From NCBI GenBank assembly GCA_041392805.1, contig JAWKLJ010000001.1, forward strand, positions 4,154,001-4,218,000: a stretch of 64,000 nt of DNA. The letters run 5' to 3'. Positions 46,425-53,369 of the stretch are shown here, one piece after another. The position numbers were made by a program, and so were the translations under genes. Under the pieces are notes generated by a model. That model did no database searches and was not told where the DNA came from. It saw only the letters and a program-made list of their open reading frames with translations. The stretch's first letter is position 1, and every line of letters starts with the position of its first letter. Source of the stretch: Saprospiraceae bacterium. Lineage in GTDB: Bacteria > Bacteroidota > Bacteroidia > Chitinophagales > Saprospiraceae.

Positions 46425-47198
46425 ATGAATAAGCATTGGATAAGCGGCAAAGTAGCCATCATTACCGGTGGCGCCTCTGGGATAGGGCAAAGTATTGCTT
46501 TAGAAGCAGCTAGCCATGGCGCGCTAGTGGTGATAGCAGATATCAATGAGAAGCTGGGTACAGAAACCGTACATCGTCTTAATAGCGGGGGAGGAAAAGC
46601 GATATATATCAAAACAGATGTGACCAAGGCCCAAGCCATTAGTGCGTTGGTCGAGGCGGCAGCGGCGTTTGGCCCAATCAAATACCTGGCGAATTCCGCT
46701 GGTTTGCAAACCTACGGAACCGCCGAAACGACCACCGAAGCAACCTGGGACCTCACCATGGACATCAACCTCAAAAGCATGTTTTTGGTTTGCCAACAGG
46801 TGCTGCCAAAAATTCGCGAAAATGGTGGGGGTGGGATTGTGAACATCAGTTCTATTCAAGGTCTTCGCTGCCAAAAAAACGTTTTGGCCTATGCCACTTC
46901 GAAGGGAGCTGTTATTGCCATGACTCGATCGATGGGATTGGACTATGCAGCGGAAGGCATTTCGGTGAATTGCATTTGCCCGGGTTCTATTGATACCCCC
47001 TTATTGCGCTATGGTGCCGCCCAGCATGGCGAAGTGGAGGCTGTATTGGAGGATTGGGGCCGTCATCATCCTATTGGTCGCATTGGCAACCCCGCAGAAA
47101 TTGCCAAAACTGCACTGTTTTTATGGAGCCCTGATGCCAGTTTCATTGTCGGGCAAGCCATCGTGGCGGATGGAGGGCTGGGGAGTATTATTTTGTAG
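46425..47198 (+). CDS. Short-chain dehydrogenase/reductase (SDR)
   Basis: 257 residues. Cofactor motif 'TGGASGIGQS', the acidic 'ADIN' after beta-2 (favouring NAD over NADP), the 'NSAG' equivalent of NNAG, and the catalytic 'YATSKGA' preceded by 'NISS'. The C-terminal 'DASFIVGQAIVADGGLG' is the usual SDR end. It is close to the FabG/3-oxoacyl-ACP reductase and sugar dehydrogenase groups but no specific substrate is indicated. Divergent from GT39. Confidence 0.9.
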   Translation: MNKHWISGKVAIITGGASGIGQSIALEAASHGALVVIADINEKLGTETVHRLNSGGGKAIYIKTDVTKAQAISALVEAAAAFGPIKYLANSAGLQTYGTAETTTEATWDLTMDINLKSMFLVCQQVLPKIRENGGGGIVNISSIQGLRCQKNVLAYATSKGAVIAMTRSMGLDYAAEGISVNCICPGSIDTPLLRYGAAQHGEVEAVLEDWGRHHPIGRIGNPAEIAKTALFLWSPDASFIVGQAIVADGGLGSIIL

Positions 47199-47328
47199 GC
47201 TGTTGGTGTAGACTGTTAGCGACCAGAGGAGAGACGCCAGACCGCTATGCTGAGAGAAAAGCGCCCATTCGGATAACCCCGAACACCTAGCTATCTAACC
47301 ATTCAAGTGCACAAAATCAACCTGAAAT

Positions 47329-47820
47329 ATGGAAACAATCCTAGGCCCCGTTTCTCCCTTCCTCGACCACCTTTTTCAACGATTAGCCGCGGATGGCATT
47401 GATGTCTCTTCCTATGAATTGGATCACCTTTGTTACCGCGTCGACACCCTGGAAAGGTACCAGAAACTAAAGACGGAGCTAAGTGCTATAGGCACCTTGC
47501 TAACAACATCACTAATCGCTGGTCGCCCCATCTCCACCTTCAAGCTCTTCCAGCCCCTCCAATACCAGGAACGAAGGATTTGGTGCATAGAACTTCCTGC
47601 CCCCAAAGCCGGCAGCCCCCACCCCGAAGGTTTCGAACACATTGAGTTTGTCCTTGATGAAACCTTTGACGTTTTCATGGCTCGTTACCCACAGCTTACC
47701 TTTAAGACCAAAGGCATGAACAAAGCGGTGAACCCGGAAATTAGTCGAAAATATGGCACAATGGCGGTGAAATTCCATCACCATCCGATTGAGTATGTGA
47801 TTAAATATTTAGACGAGTGA
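47329..47820 (+). CDS. YecM-like VOC superfamily protein
   Basis: 163 residues. 'FLDHLFQRLAADGIDVSSYELDHLCYRV', 'LIAGRPISTFKLFQPLQYQERRIWCIELPAPK', 'EGFEHIEFV' and 'NPEISRKYGTMAVKFHHHPIEYVI' follow the YecM pattern, with His and Glu at the positions where VOC proteins bind metal (HLC, HIEFV, KFHH). E. coli YecM is structurally a VOC member of unknown function. Cytosolic single gene. It ends with its stop adjacent to the convergent membrane-protein stop. Confidence 0.8.
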   Translation: METILGPVSPFLDHLFQRLAADGIDVSSYELDHLCYRVDTLERYQKLKTELSAIGTLLTTSLIAGRPISTFKLFQPLQYQERRIWCIELPAPKAGSPHPEGFEHIEFVLDETFDVFMARYPQLTFKTKGMNKAVNPEISRKYGTMAVKFHHHPIEYVIKYLDE

Positions 47821-48195
47821 TCAGCTTTTATAAATGCCATGTAAACGAGTCACATAGGGGTTAAAAACAACTGTCCAAAAAACAATACAACTGAGTGAAT
47901 AGACAAGAAAACAAAAATTGTAATCCATCACCAGGGTAAGGATATTAAAAAATGCCAAAGCTAGGGCCAAGGGGAAGGTTACCTCATTAAAGGAACTAAA
48001 AACGGTTTCAATTCGCGCTGTAATATGCTCGCCAATGGCATAAAAAAGGATCGTTGCTACTAACAAGATTGCTGCTAGACCAAAGTAGCAATAGCTGTAA
48101 TTTTGATGGAAAAAAGGGCTAATTCTTTCAATGCCTAAGGTTGGAATAATAAAAAAGACAGTCAAAATAGCAGCATAGCAGATTTTTGTTCCCAT
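47821..48195 (-). CDS. Uncharacterised four-TM membrane protein
   Basis: 124 residues with hydrophobic segments at about 4-22, 36-56, 68-86 and 90-112; short loops. No family recognised. It lies at the left edge of the decayed accessory region, convergent with the YecM-like gene with no gap. Confidence 0.5.
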   Translation of the reverse strand: MGTKICYAAILTVFFIIPTLGIERISPFFHQNYSYCYFGLAAILLVATILFYAIGEHITARIETVFSSFNEVTFPLALALAFFNILTLVMDYNFCFLVYSLSCIVFWTVVFNPYVTRLHGIYKS

Positions 48196-48666
48196 GTTTC
48201 ACTTATTTTTGTCCAATCTGATTTCCAGTTATCCAATTATTGACAAAAATAAAGGGTGTACTTCTCAAATTTTGAGAAGTGGAGGGAGTAGAACGTATTT
48301 TAATGTGATGTTTTGAGTGATTCTCTTTTTTGTATTGGCTAGCAACATAAATCTTGTTTGTGCCCAATATTTTCCTAAAGCACCTCTGCTGTTCCCTGCC
48401 CAGTTATTTGACTTCAGCACTTATTTTCAGCTACTGCTCAAAGAAATCCGGCTGATAGCCCAATAAGCGCTGCACAACTGTACTCGCTTGGTTATTCCTA
48501 GCTGCCTCGGGCAGGCCTGATGGCCTTTATGCCCCGATTTTAGGGTATCGTTGCAAACTACGATTAGCAGGTGGCGGGGGCTGGCTGGCCCATAAGATCG
48601 AGCTATACGACGTCCCTATTGATGGGCGTTATAGCGACGCTTATGGGGCGGGCTTGGGGGGGCCAA
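48196..48666. other. 471-nt intergenic region with palindrome and repeat copy
   Basis: It contains a 21-bp palindrome (48260-48280, ACTTCTCAAA/TTTGAGAAGT) and a degenerate copy of the accessory-region repeat (48491-48580). On the minus strand, codons ending at 48431 read '..QRLLGYQPDFFEQ' stop, which looks like the C-terminus of a lost gene, but it is too short to assign. Confidence 0.45.
48491..48580 (-). repeat. Accessory-region repeat, copy 1
   Basis: It shares TTATTCCTAGCTGCCTCGGG and the following GATGGCCTTTATGCC block with the copy at 52064. A degenerate hairpin ATCGT-TGCAAACT-ACGAT corresponds to the better one there. Lies just downstream of the ParE-type toxin. Confidence 0.6.
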
Positions 48667-48969
48667 TCATGGCTTCATCTTATCATGATCTTGTCTGGTA
48701 TCAAAAACATCAGTGATATAGATAATCGGTTTTGCAACTAGGTATATCAGTTTATACATTTTATCTACCAACAAGTAGCGGTGACCTTGTTTCAATGGTT
48801 TCAAGTATTCTTCTTCTTGCCCCATGTATGGATTATCTTTTAACAGATTGGACTGTTTAAAGACTTGCTTGGTGATTTTTCCGCCTTTGGTGGGATTGCC
48901 ATTTTTACGATAATAATCTCTAATTTGTTGTAATCGTCTTAAGGCACTGGCAGTGAACTGTACTTTCAT
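48667..48969 (-). CDS. RelE/ParE-family toxin
   Basis: 100 residues. It has the ParE pattern: 'FTASALRRLQQIRDYYRKNG' N-terminal helices, 'SNLLKDNPYMGQEEEYL', 'GHRYLLVDKMYKLIYLV' and 'ITDVFDTRQDHDKM'. ParE-type toxins poison DNA gyrase, RelE types cut mRNA; the short length and 'YKLIYLV..IYITDVFDTR' favour the ParE side. Its start overlaps the antitoxin stop by one base (TAATG), the standard coupled order with the antitoxin first. Confidence 0.85.
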   Translation of the reverse strand: MKVQFTASALRRLQQIRDYYRKNGNPTKGGKITKQVFKQSNLLKDNPYMGQEEEYLKPLKQGHRYLLVDKMYKLIYLVAKPIIYITDVFDTRQDHDKMKP

Positions 48970-49244
48970 TAATCCCAGTCTTCTTTCATTACCTCTTCTA
49001 AATCATAAACTCGACCTGCTTCAATATCGCGGTTAGAAGCTTCTGCTCTAGCGATTAGATCAGCTGCGGTTATAGGATTTCCTCCTGGCTCATAGCCTAC
49101 TACTTCTCCTAGCTCTGCTACATATGCCTCCAGCATGGCATGAACGACTTTTAAAAAGCGCTCATCTACCTTATTCAGTAAGCTATCTACTTCTGATCTC
49201 ATTTCGACAGTACTCATCAGTAATGGTTTAAGTTGTACACTCAT
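48969..49244 (-). CDS. Antitoxin of the ParE-type pair
   Basis: 91 residues (an internal ATG 9 codons on is a possible start). It begins with 'EMRSEVDSLLNKVDERFLKVVHAMLEAYV', a helical dimerisation-like segment, and ends acidic ('DIEAGRVYDLEEVMKEDWD'), as expected for the toxin-binding tail. A middle segment 'GYEPGGNPITAADLIARAEASNRDIEAGR' matches antitoxins paired with such ParE toxins in Bacteroidota. It starts 20 nt after the integrase remnant's stop codon. Confidence 0.75.
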   Translation of the reverse strand: MSVQLKPLLMSTVEMRSEVDSLLNKVDERFLKVVHAMLEAYVAELGEVVGYEPGGNPITAADLIARAEASNRDIEAGRVYDLEEVMKEDWD

Positions 49245-49264
49245 AAAGTTAACGATTTTATGGA

Positions 49265-49549
49265 TTATTTAGTTGTTTTATTTAACAAAGGATGATATTG
49301 GCTCCGTTGTTTTTGTAAATCTTCTACTTGCTGGAGCTGGTATTTTTCGGTGGCACAGATGTAGCGATGGCCTGCCATGTACTGGACTTGCCTTAGATTA
49401 TGCGGCTTTAGCCAGCGTACGATTCGACTGGATCGTAGCTGCTGAGCGTTTTTAAAGTCAGGATGTTGCTTTCTGTTAGAATTAACGTCTTCGCTGTTTT
49501 GATGGGATAGGTAAAATATAGGCCCTTGCGATTGAGTAGATGAAATACC
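49265..49549 (-). pseudogene. C-terminal remnant of a tyrosine recombinase/integrase
   Basis: 95 codons open on the minus strand, ending in TAA at 49265, with no start codon. The peptide contains 'LRSSRIVRWLK', 'HNLRQVQYMAGHRYICATEKY' and a 'DLQKQRSQYHPL' tail. This is the end of the phage-type integrase fold, with the conserved Arg (R in LRSS), the GH pair and the nucleophilic Tyr in 'TEKY'. The N-terminal two thirds are gone; homology stops at the repeat copy at 49550. It is inactive on its own. Confidence 0.75.
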
Positions 49550-49637
49550 TGCCTGCCGGAGCTTCAGGCTTAATGGCCTTTATGCCCGGCTTTTGATAGG
49601 GTGAGGAGCGGGGCTGTTATACTACGGACAGGTGGGG
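49550..49637 (-). repeat. Accessory-region repeat, copy 2
   Basis: It contains TTAATGGCCTTTATGCC and a stretch (49603-49631) starting GAGGAGCGGGGCTG and ending ACTACGGACAG that is identical over 29 nt to the copy at 52142. The hairpin part is deleted here. It borders the integrase remnant. Confidence 0.65.
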
Positions 49638-49728
49638 AAATACTACAGCCACTTCGTCGGAACTCGCATCGACTCGCGATAAACGCTTTTCTCTTTCCTT
49701 CATATCCAATGTATGTCTAAAAACAGGT

Positions 49729-49929
49729 TCAACCCTTTTTAAAAAAGCCTCTAGCTGTATAAATACACGCCAAGACAGTAAACAAATTAGGCAGATGAGT
49801 ATAGATTGTAGTTTTAAAAAAACTCACGTATGCGCTTTGATTCAAAAAGTCAAAAATGAGGATTTGAAGCCTAATAATAGCCACAATTACAAATAGTACT
49901 GCAGTAGTTACGAAAAGAAGCTTTTTCAT
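49729..49929 (-). CDS. Small two-TM membrane protein, candidate immunity protein
   Basis: 66 residues, with TM helices at about 4-27 and 43-60 and a short polar link. No family recognised. It starts 9 nt after the stop of an orphan toxin-tip-like fragment on the same strand, the position where immunity genes sit in RHS-type loci. Assignment as immunity is inference from position only. Confidence 0.5.
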   Translation of the reverse strand: MKKLLFVTTAVLFVIVAIIRLQILIFDFLNQSAYVSFFKTTIYTHLPNLFTVLACIYTARGFFKKG

Positions 49930-49938
49930 AATTTTTTT

Positions 49939-50070
49939 TTATTCTTCTACTTTATTTGAGTCACGAGCAGGAATATCGTTATGAGGCTCACTTTTTAGTG
50001 CTTCCCTGATTAATCTATCTAGAGCCGACCAAAATTGAGCAGGTATCCGACCAAACAATGGATAATTATG
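49939..50070 (-). pseudogene. Orphan C-terminal fragment, possible toxin tip
   Basis: A 43-residue frame without a start codon, beginning right at the stop codons of the lipoprotein remnant upstream, reads 'NYPLFGRIPAQFW..' and 'IREALKSEPHNDIPARDS'. The amino-acid content is clearly protein-like (aromatic/Pro motif, then an amphipathic helix). I cannot name the family. Its place between two candidate immunity genes suggests the last part of a displaced toxin domain. Confidence 0.45.
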
Positions 50071-50073
50071 TCA

Positions 50074-50412
50074 TTATTTGAGCCTTAACACAACTGAATC
50101 GACCTGAATCCTTTTTTTATTGATTACTTTGACTCTCCACTCTCTCCTATGCATGTAGTTACTTGACAAGGAATTAATTATATCCTCTTCGTTACATTGC
50201 AATAGGAGTGTATCTAATCCATTATAAGACCAGATCCCCTCACACTCTGAAGAACCATATAAGGAGAATTCCTGCTTTAAAATAAAGGTATTATCTGCAT
50301 TTAGCTTTAAGGAGTACTCAAAGTCTTTCCCCTTTTTGCCATATTCTCCATGTTCTACAAATTCCTTTTTTAAGAGAATGCAGCCTACAAAAAAAAAGAA
50401 AATATATAACTA
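50074..50412 (-). pseudogene. Lipoprotein gene split by the IS element (3' part), candidate immunity protein
   Basis: From 50388 down to TAA at 50074 the minus strand encodes 104 residues beginning 'VGCILLKKEF', the end of a lipoprotein signal. Joining across the IS (removing it and one target copy) gives the start codon at 51786 and 'MIKSISYIF' followed by the 'VGC' lipobox, except that the T-run at 50389-50397 has 9 T where 10 would keep the frame. So the gene was cut after about five codons by the insertion and also carries, or appears to carry, a one-base slip. The mature part is a small beta-rich domain ('EYSLKLNADNTFILKQEFSLYG'). Confidence 0.7.
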
Positions 50413-51767
50413 ACTGGCCTATTGCAGGCCAAAAATTAGAATAAATAAAAAAGATTTAGGGTGTGAAGGTTTAGGTTGATTTTAGGCATAGCCAAATCAT
50501 GACAGCTCTGGGGCTGTCAAAATCAAAACCTCGGCCTTACATCGAGCCCTATCCCAAAAGAGGGAGCTGCTTGTGCCCCCCTGCTTCTAAAGTAGGGGGT
50601 TGTTGCTTTAGCTCTTGGAGCTTGGCAAACGAAGCTTTCAGGGCATTGACATAGAGCTTGTACTTGATAGCATAATGACCAATTTGGTGTTTGAGACTGA
50701 GTACTTCCAACTTGGCCCAGGCGATCATGGCAGCAAAAATATGGTTGGCTTGGGTAATCTCATTTTTAGTAGGTGATCGATCTAGCCCTACGTTTTGTTT
50801 GAGTCCCCGGTGTAGCACCTCCACCTCCCATCGTTAGTCATAGGTGGTGGAGAGCAAAGCCGCATCACAAAGTTCAAGGTCGTTGGTAACGATGTACTGT
50901 TCGCCCGTTGAGCGGTCTTTGTTTGTAAAGACGCGTTTAGTCAAAGTTACTGGGAAACCCAATCCTTTGATCCAAACCATAGTGCAACGGCCTTCCAGTT
51001 CATCCAGTTCCTGGACTTGATAGAACTTGCCAGCTAGTTTGTCTTCCCAACTCAAGGCTACCTTGCGGTTACCTTTCAGTGCGGCTACGAAGTATTTGTT
51101 TAACTCCTCATGCACCAAATTGAAGTTGTCGTTGGTGGAAAACCAGCTATCCCACAAGACATAGCGGAATTGGACCTTGTTGTAGTGATGAAGGATACGC
51201 AGACGTTCCCGTACGATTTCATTTTTCTTTCGCGGACTTCGTCGTTTAACCTTCTTCGCCTTGGAGTCATAAAATTGCTCTGTCTTTTCCACAATTTCAA
51301 AAGCTACTGGAATGGAAATGGGCCGGGTGGCTCCCAAGGGAGCACTCCCATAGAGAAAATTGATGATATTGATCCCTTTGACATGGCTATTCTTGGAATG
51401 GTCCCAGTGCCAGGCAATAATATCATTCTCTGTGCAATGCGGCTTCTCCTCAATGGTGTCATCTACCCTGATTAAGCCAAGGGGTGTCTCAATCCGACGG
51501 ATCAAGGGTTTGATACACTTCCAATAGTCTTTTTGAGTAAGCTGCTGGTGGCCTAAAAACCGACTGATCTGGTCATGGCTCACCGACTGATCTAGTAAAC
51601 GTGACATATCCGTTGCCGTGGCAGGACCCATTTGGGCAATCAAATAGTCTGTGTACAAGTCAAATAAGCTCTTGTCGCTCATCTTTCTACTTCTTTTAGC
51701 AGAAAGATCGGACTTTCATCCGAAAAAAAATTCAACTTCCAAAATTTTTGGCCTGCAATAGGTCAGT
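50413..51767 (-). mobile_element. IS4-superfamily insertion sequence (1355 bp)
   Basis: Terminal inverted repeats of 25 bp with one mismatch: 50413-50437 (ACTGGCCTATTGCAGG..) and 51743-51767. They are flanked by the 5-bp direct repeat AACTA (50408-50412 and 51768-51772). The element holds one transposase gene on the minus strand. It lies inside a small lipoprotein gene, whose two parts flank it. The TIR contains its own near-palindrome GGCCT-ATTGC-AGGCC. Confidence 0.88.
50549..51682 (-). pseudogene. IS4-family DDE transposase with an in-frame stop
   Basis: The reading frame runs 378 codons from 51682 to 50549 and is interrupted once by TAA at 50834-50836 (after 282 residues). Catalytic Asp candidates lie in 'GLIRVDDTIEEKPH' and 'VLWDSWFSTND'. 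The third region reads Y-D-[stop]-R-W-E-V-E-V-L-H-R-G-L-K, which is exactly the Y-(2)-R-(3)-E-(6)-K signature of IS4 transposases with the stop between Y and R. A CAA (Gln) to TAA change would explain it. The truncated product lacks the catalytic Glu, so this copy should be inactive unless the stop is read through. Confidence 0.88.
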
Positions 51768-51772
51768 AACTA

Positions 51773-51786
51773 ATTGATTTTATCAT
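51773..51786 (-). pseudogene. 5' end of the IS-split lipoprotein gene
   Basis: The ATG at 51786 and the codons before the IS flank ('MIKS') form the start of the lipoprotein whose remainder is at 50074-50412. It begins 16 nt after the stop codon (51803) of the upstream RHS tip remnant, the tight spacing expected for a toxin-immunity pair. Confidence 0.6.
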
Positions 51787-51802
51787 AGTTTACTTTTGCT
51801 CA

Positions 51803-52032
51803 TTATCTAGCATACCATCCTGGCAGAAATGGGTTAACCTTTATATTGGGTATTGATACCGATTCAGCTTATCCCTATCCAGTAACGGATTCCCTTCTTC
51901 ATCCAGCACCATCTCTCCATTCTCATCCTTTTGGTACTGGGCTGCCCAGGGGCTCTCCATATTCAGGCCAAAGGGATAGTAATTGAGCCACCTCCAACAC
52001 TTCTTCCAAGCTACTTGGCCCGAGACGCACAC
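51803..52032 (-). pseudogene. RHS core fragment with remnant tip (cassette B)
   Basis: The minus strand encodes 'LNYYPFGLNMESPWAAQYQ', the junction motif of Bacteroidota RHS-repeat proteins, and 'RDKLNRYQY'. That frame stops at 51841, while the next frame continues as '..NIKVNPFLPGWYAR' to a stop at 51803. A deletion thus fused the core to the last residues of a toxin tip. Upstream the frame is also broken ('SSLEEVLE' in another frame). RHS proteins carry variable C-terminal toxins released after the core shell closes; this copy is dead. Confidence 0.65.
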
Positions 52033-52063
52033 CAGTTTAACCCTTCACCCATGCCCTCACCAG

Positions 52064-52190
52064 CTTATTCCTAGCTGCCTCGGGCAAGCTTGATGGCTTT
52101 TATGCCTTGGCTTTTGATAGGGCATCGTCGTTACAAACGACGAGGAGCGGGGCTGTTATACTACGGACAGCTTGGGGCTGTAATCACACT
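52064..52190 (-). repeat. Accessory-region repeat, copy 3 (longest)
   Basis: It contains TTATTCCTAGCTGCCTCGGG (as at 48491), GATGGCTTTTATGCC, a clean hairpin TCGTCGT-TACAA-ACGACGA (52125-52143) and the GAGGAGCGGGGCTG..ACTACGGACAG block shared with 49603. It fills the space between lipoprotein A and RHS fragment B. All three copies have the same orientation. Confidence 0.65.
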
Positions 52191-52201
52191 AGTTCCGGGA
52201 G

Positions 52202-52747
52202 TTATTGATCGATTTGACGTTTTCTATGTATGCATTCGTTAGAATATCTAATTAATTTCACGATTTTATCAGCATCCAATATATATTTAAGTCCTATCTC
52301 ACACGCAGAGTCCGTAAATGTCCAATACTCAAAATAGACTATAATGGAGTCGCAATTTTCTGGTATTGGAGCAGGTGCTAAGAACTCTTGAATTGTTCTA
52401 GGTAAAATAATTTTTTCCTCAGTATCAAAGTAACGCCCTGTTCCCTCAGACCAAATATATTGGTTCTGGTATATATCATAATAAAACTGCTCAATAGATT
52501 TGGGTGGGAAAATGTCCCTATTTCGTAATTCGATCAAAAAGGAATCATTAGATTGATTTTCCATATTAACAATGAAAAATCTTTCATCCAAGTCATAATC
52601 ATAATGTAACTGTCCTAACTCTTCCCCTGTATATACTCCTTTTAGATTAATCATGAATCTATCTTTGAAGTCATCCTTGTCATTATTCTTAAAATTGCAT
52701 CCAAAACAAATGAATACAATAACGGTTAAATATTGTATTATCCTCAT
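52202..52747 (-). CDS. Lipoprotein, candidate immunity protein of RHS cassette A
   Basis: 181 residues. Signal and lipobox 'VFICFGC' with Cys 17, then a mature domain rich in Asp, Tyr and Phe ('YDYDLDERFFIVNMENQ', 'IIVYFEYWTFTDSACEIGLKYILDADKIV'). No family recognised. The ATG is separated by a single base from the stop codon of the RHS toxin-tip frame upstream, so it would be translated with it. This position and the envelope location fit an immunity protein against an RHS effector acting in the periplasm or membrane (inference). It is intact although the toxin is frameshifted. Confidence 0.65.
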   Translation of the reverse strand: MRIIQYLTVIVFICFGCNFKNNDKDDFKDRFMINLKGVYTGEELGQLHYDYDLDERFFIVNMENQSNDSFLIELRNRDIFPPKSIEQFYYDIYQNQYIWSEGTGRYFDTEEKIILPRTIQEFLAPAPIPENCDSIIVYFEYWTFTDSACEIGLKYILDADKIVKLIRYSNECIHRKRQIDQ

Positions 52748-52748
52748 T

Positions 52749-53366
52749 TTATGGCTTTGTTGTCCGGTTTAGAAAATATTGTTTAATTCTATGAAGCTGC
52801 GCAAATGGGATTCTCTCTGATAGATGCATGTACTCAAAAGAACCAGATTTAGATGGTCCACTTGGTATTATTTTTCCTGAACCGGCATTGGCGTTCAAAA
52901 AATAACTGTGCCCCTTGCCACTATCAGTATTTCCAGTTGCAAGAATTGCTGACTTCATATTTAATTGATGAAGTAACTCATGCATTAACTTGAATTTCAG
53001 ATTGGATTTGAGAATTAACATCTGACCAACTAACTTCATTTCCTTCTTCATCTTCATAAGTGCCATTATTCCAGTTATAGCTGTAGGGCATCATCCCAAA
53101 TTGATCTATAAACTTTACGGGATTACCCAATGTGTAATTATAAACAGAATAAGAATAGTATCCCTCGACTAGCGGATCCACCGCATTCCACCTTCCAATA
53201 GCTGCATCATACCACCTAGCCCATAATCGTTCCAATTCAGGTCCAGGTCTTGTGTAAGATCTTTACCGTCCACCGGGCCTTCTTCGTGGTGGTAGGATTC
53301 CAGGTGGCCAGCGTGGTATTCTGCACCAGCGGCATGATCGAGGGATTGGCGAAAAGGCAGGCGCAT
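52749..53366 (-). pseudogene. RHS core C-terminus with metallopeptidase-like tip, two frameshifts (cassette A)
   Basis: Three consecutive frames together read as one protein: '..LDLNWNDYG', then 'ARWYDAAIGRWNAVDPL.EGYYSYSVYNYTLGNPVKFID.FGM' (RHS core end), then a tip with 'MHELLHQLNMKSAIL' and '..SERIPFAQLHRIKQYF' to the stop at 52749. One missing G near 53220 and one extra A near 52990 would restore the frame. The tip carries HELLH, a HExxH zinc-peptidase motif. The N-terminal RHS repeats are absent: the fragment begins within 4 nt of the DUF5691 stop codon. Confidence 0.75.
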
Positions 53367-53369
53367 TTA

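Noticed and set aside
48431..48527. Minus-strand frame ending 'LLGYQPDFFEQ'
   Set aside because: Looks like a real C-terminus but is too short to assign and overlaps a degenerate repeat; noted only within the region entry.
49273..49455. 60-codon plus-strand frame
   Set aside because: It lies antisense to the integrase remnant, which reads as conserved protein on the minus strand.
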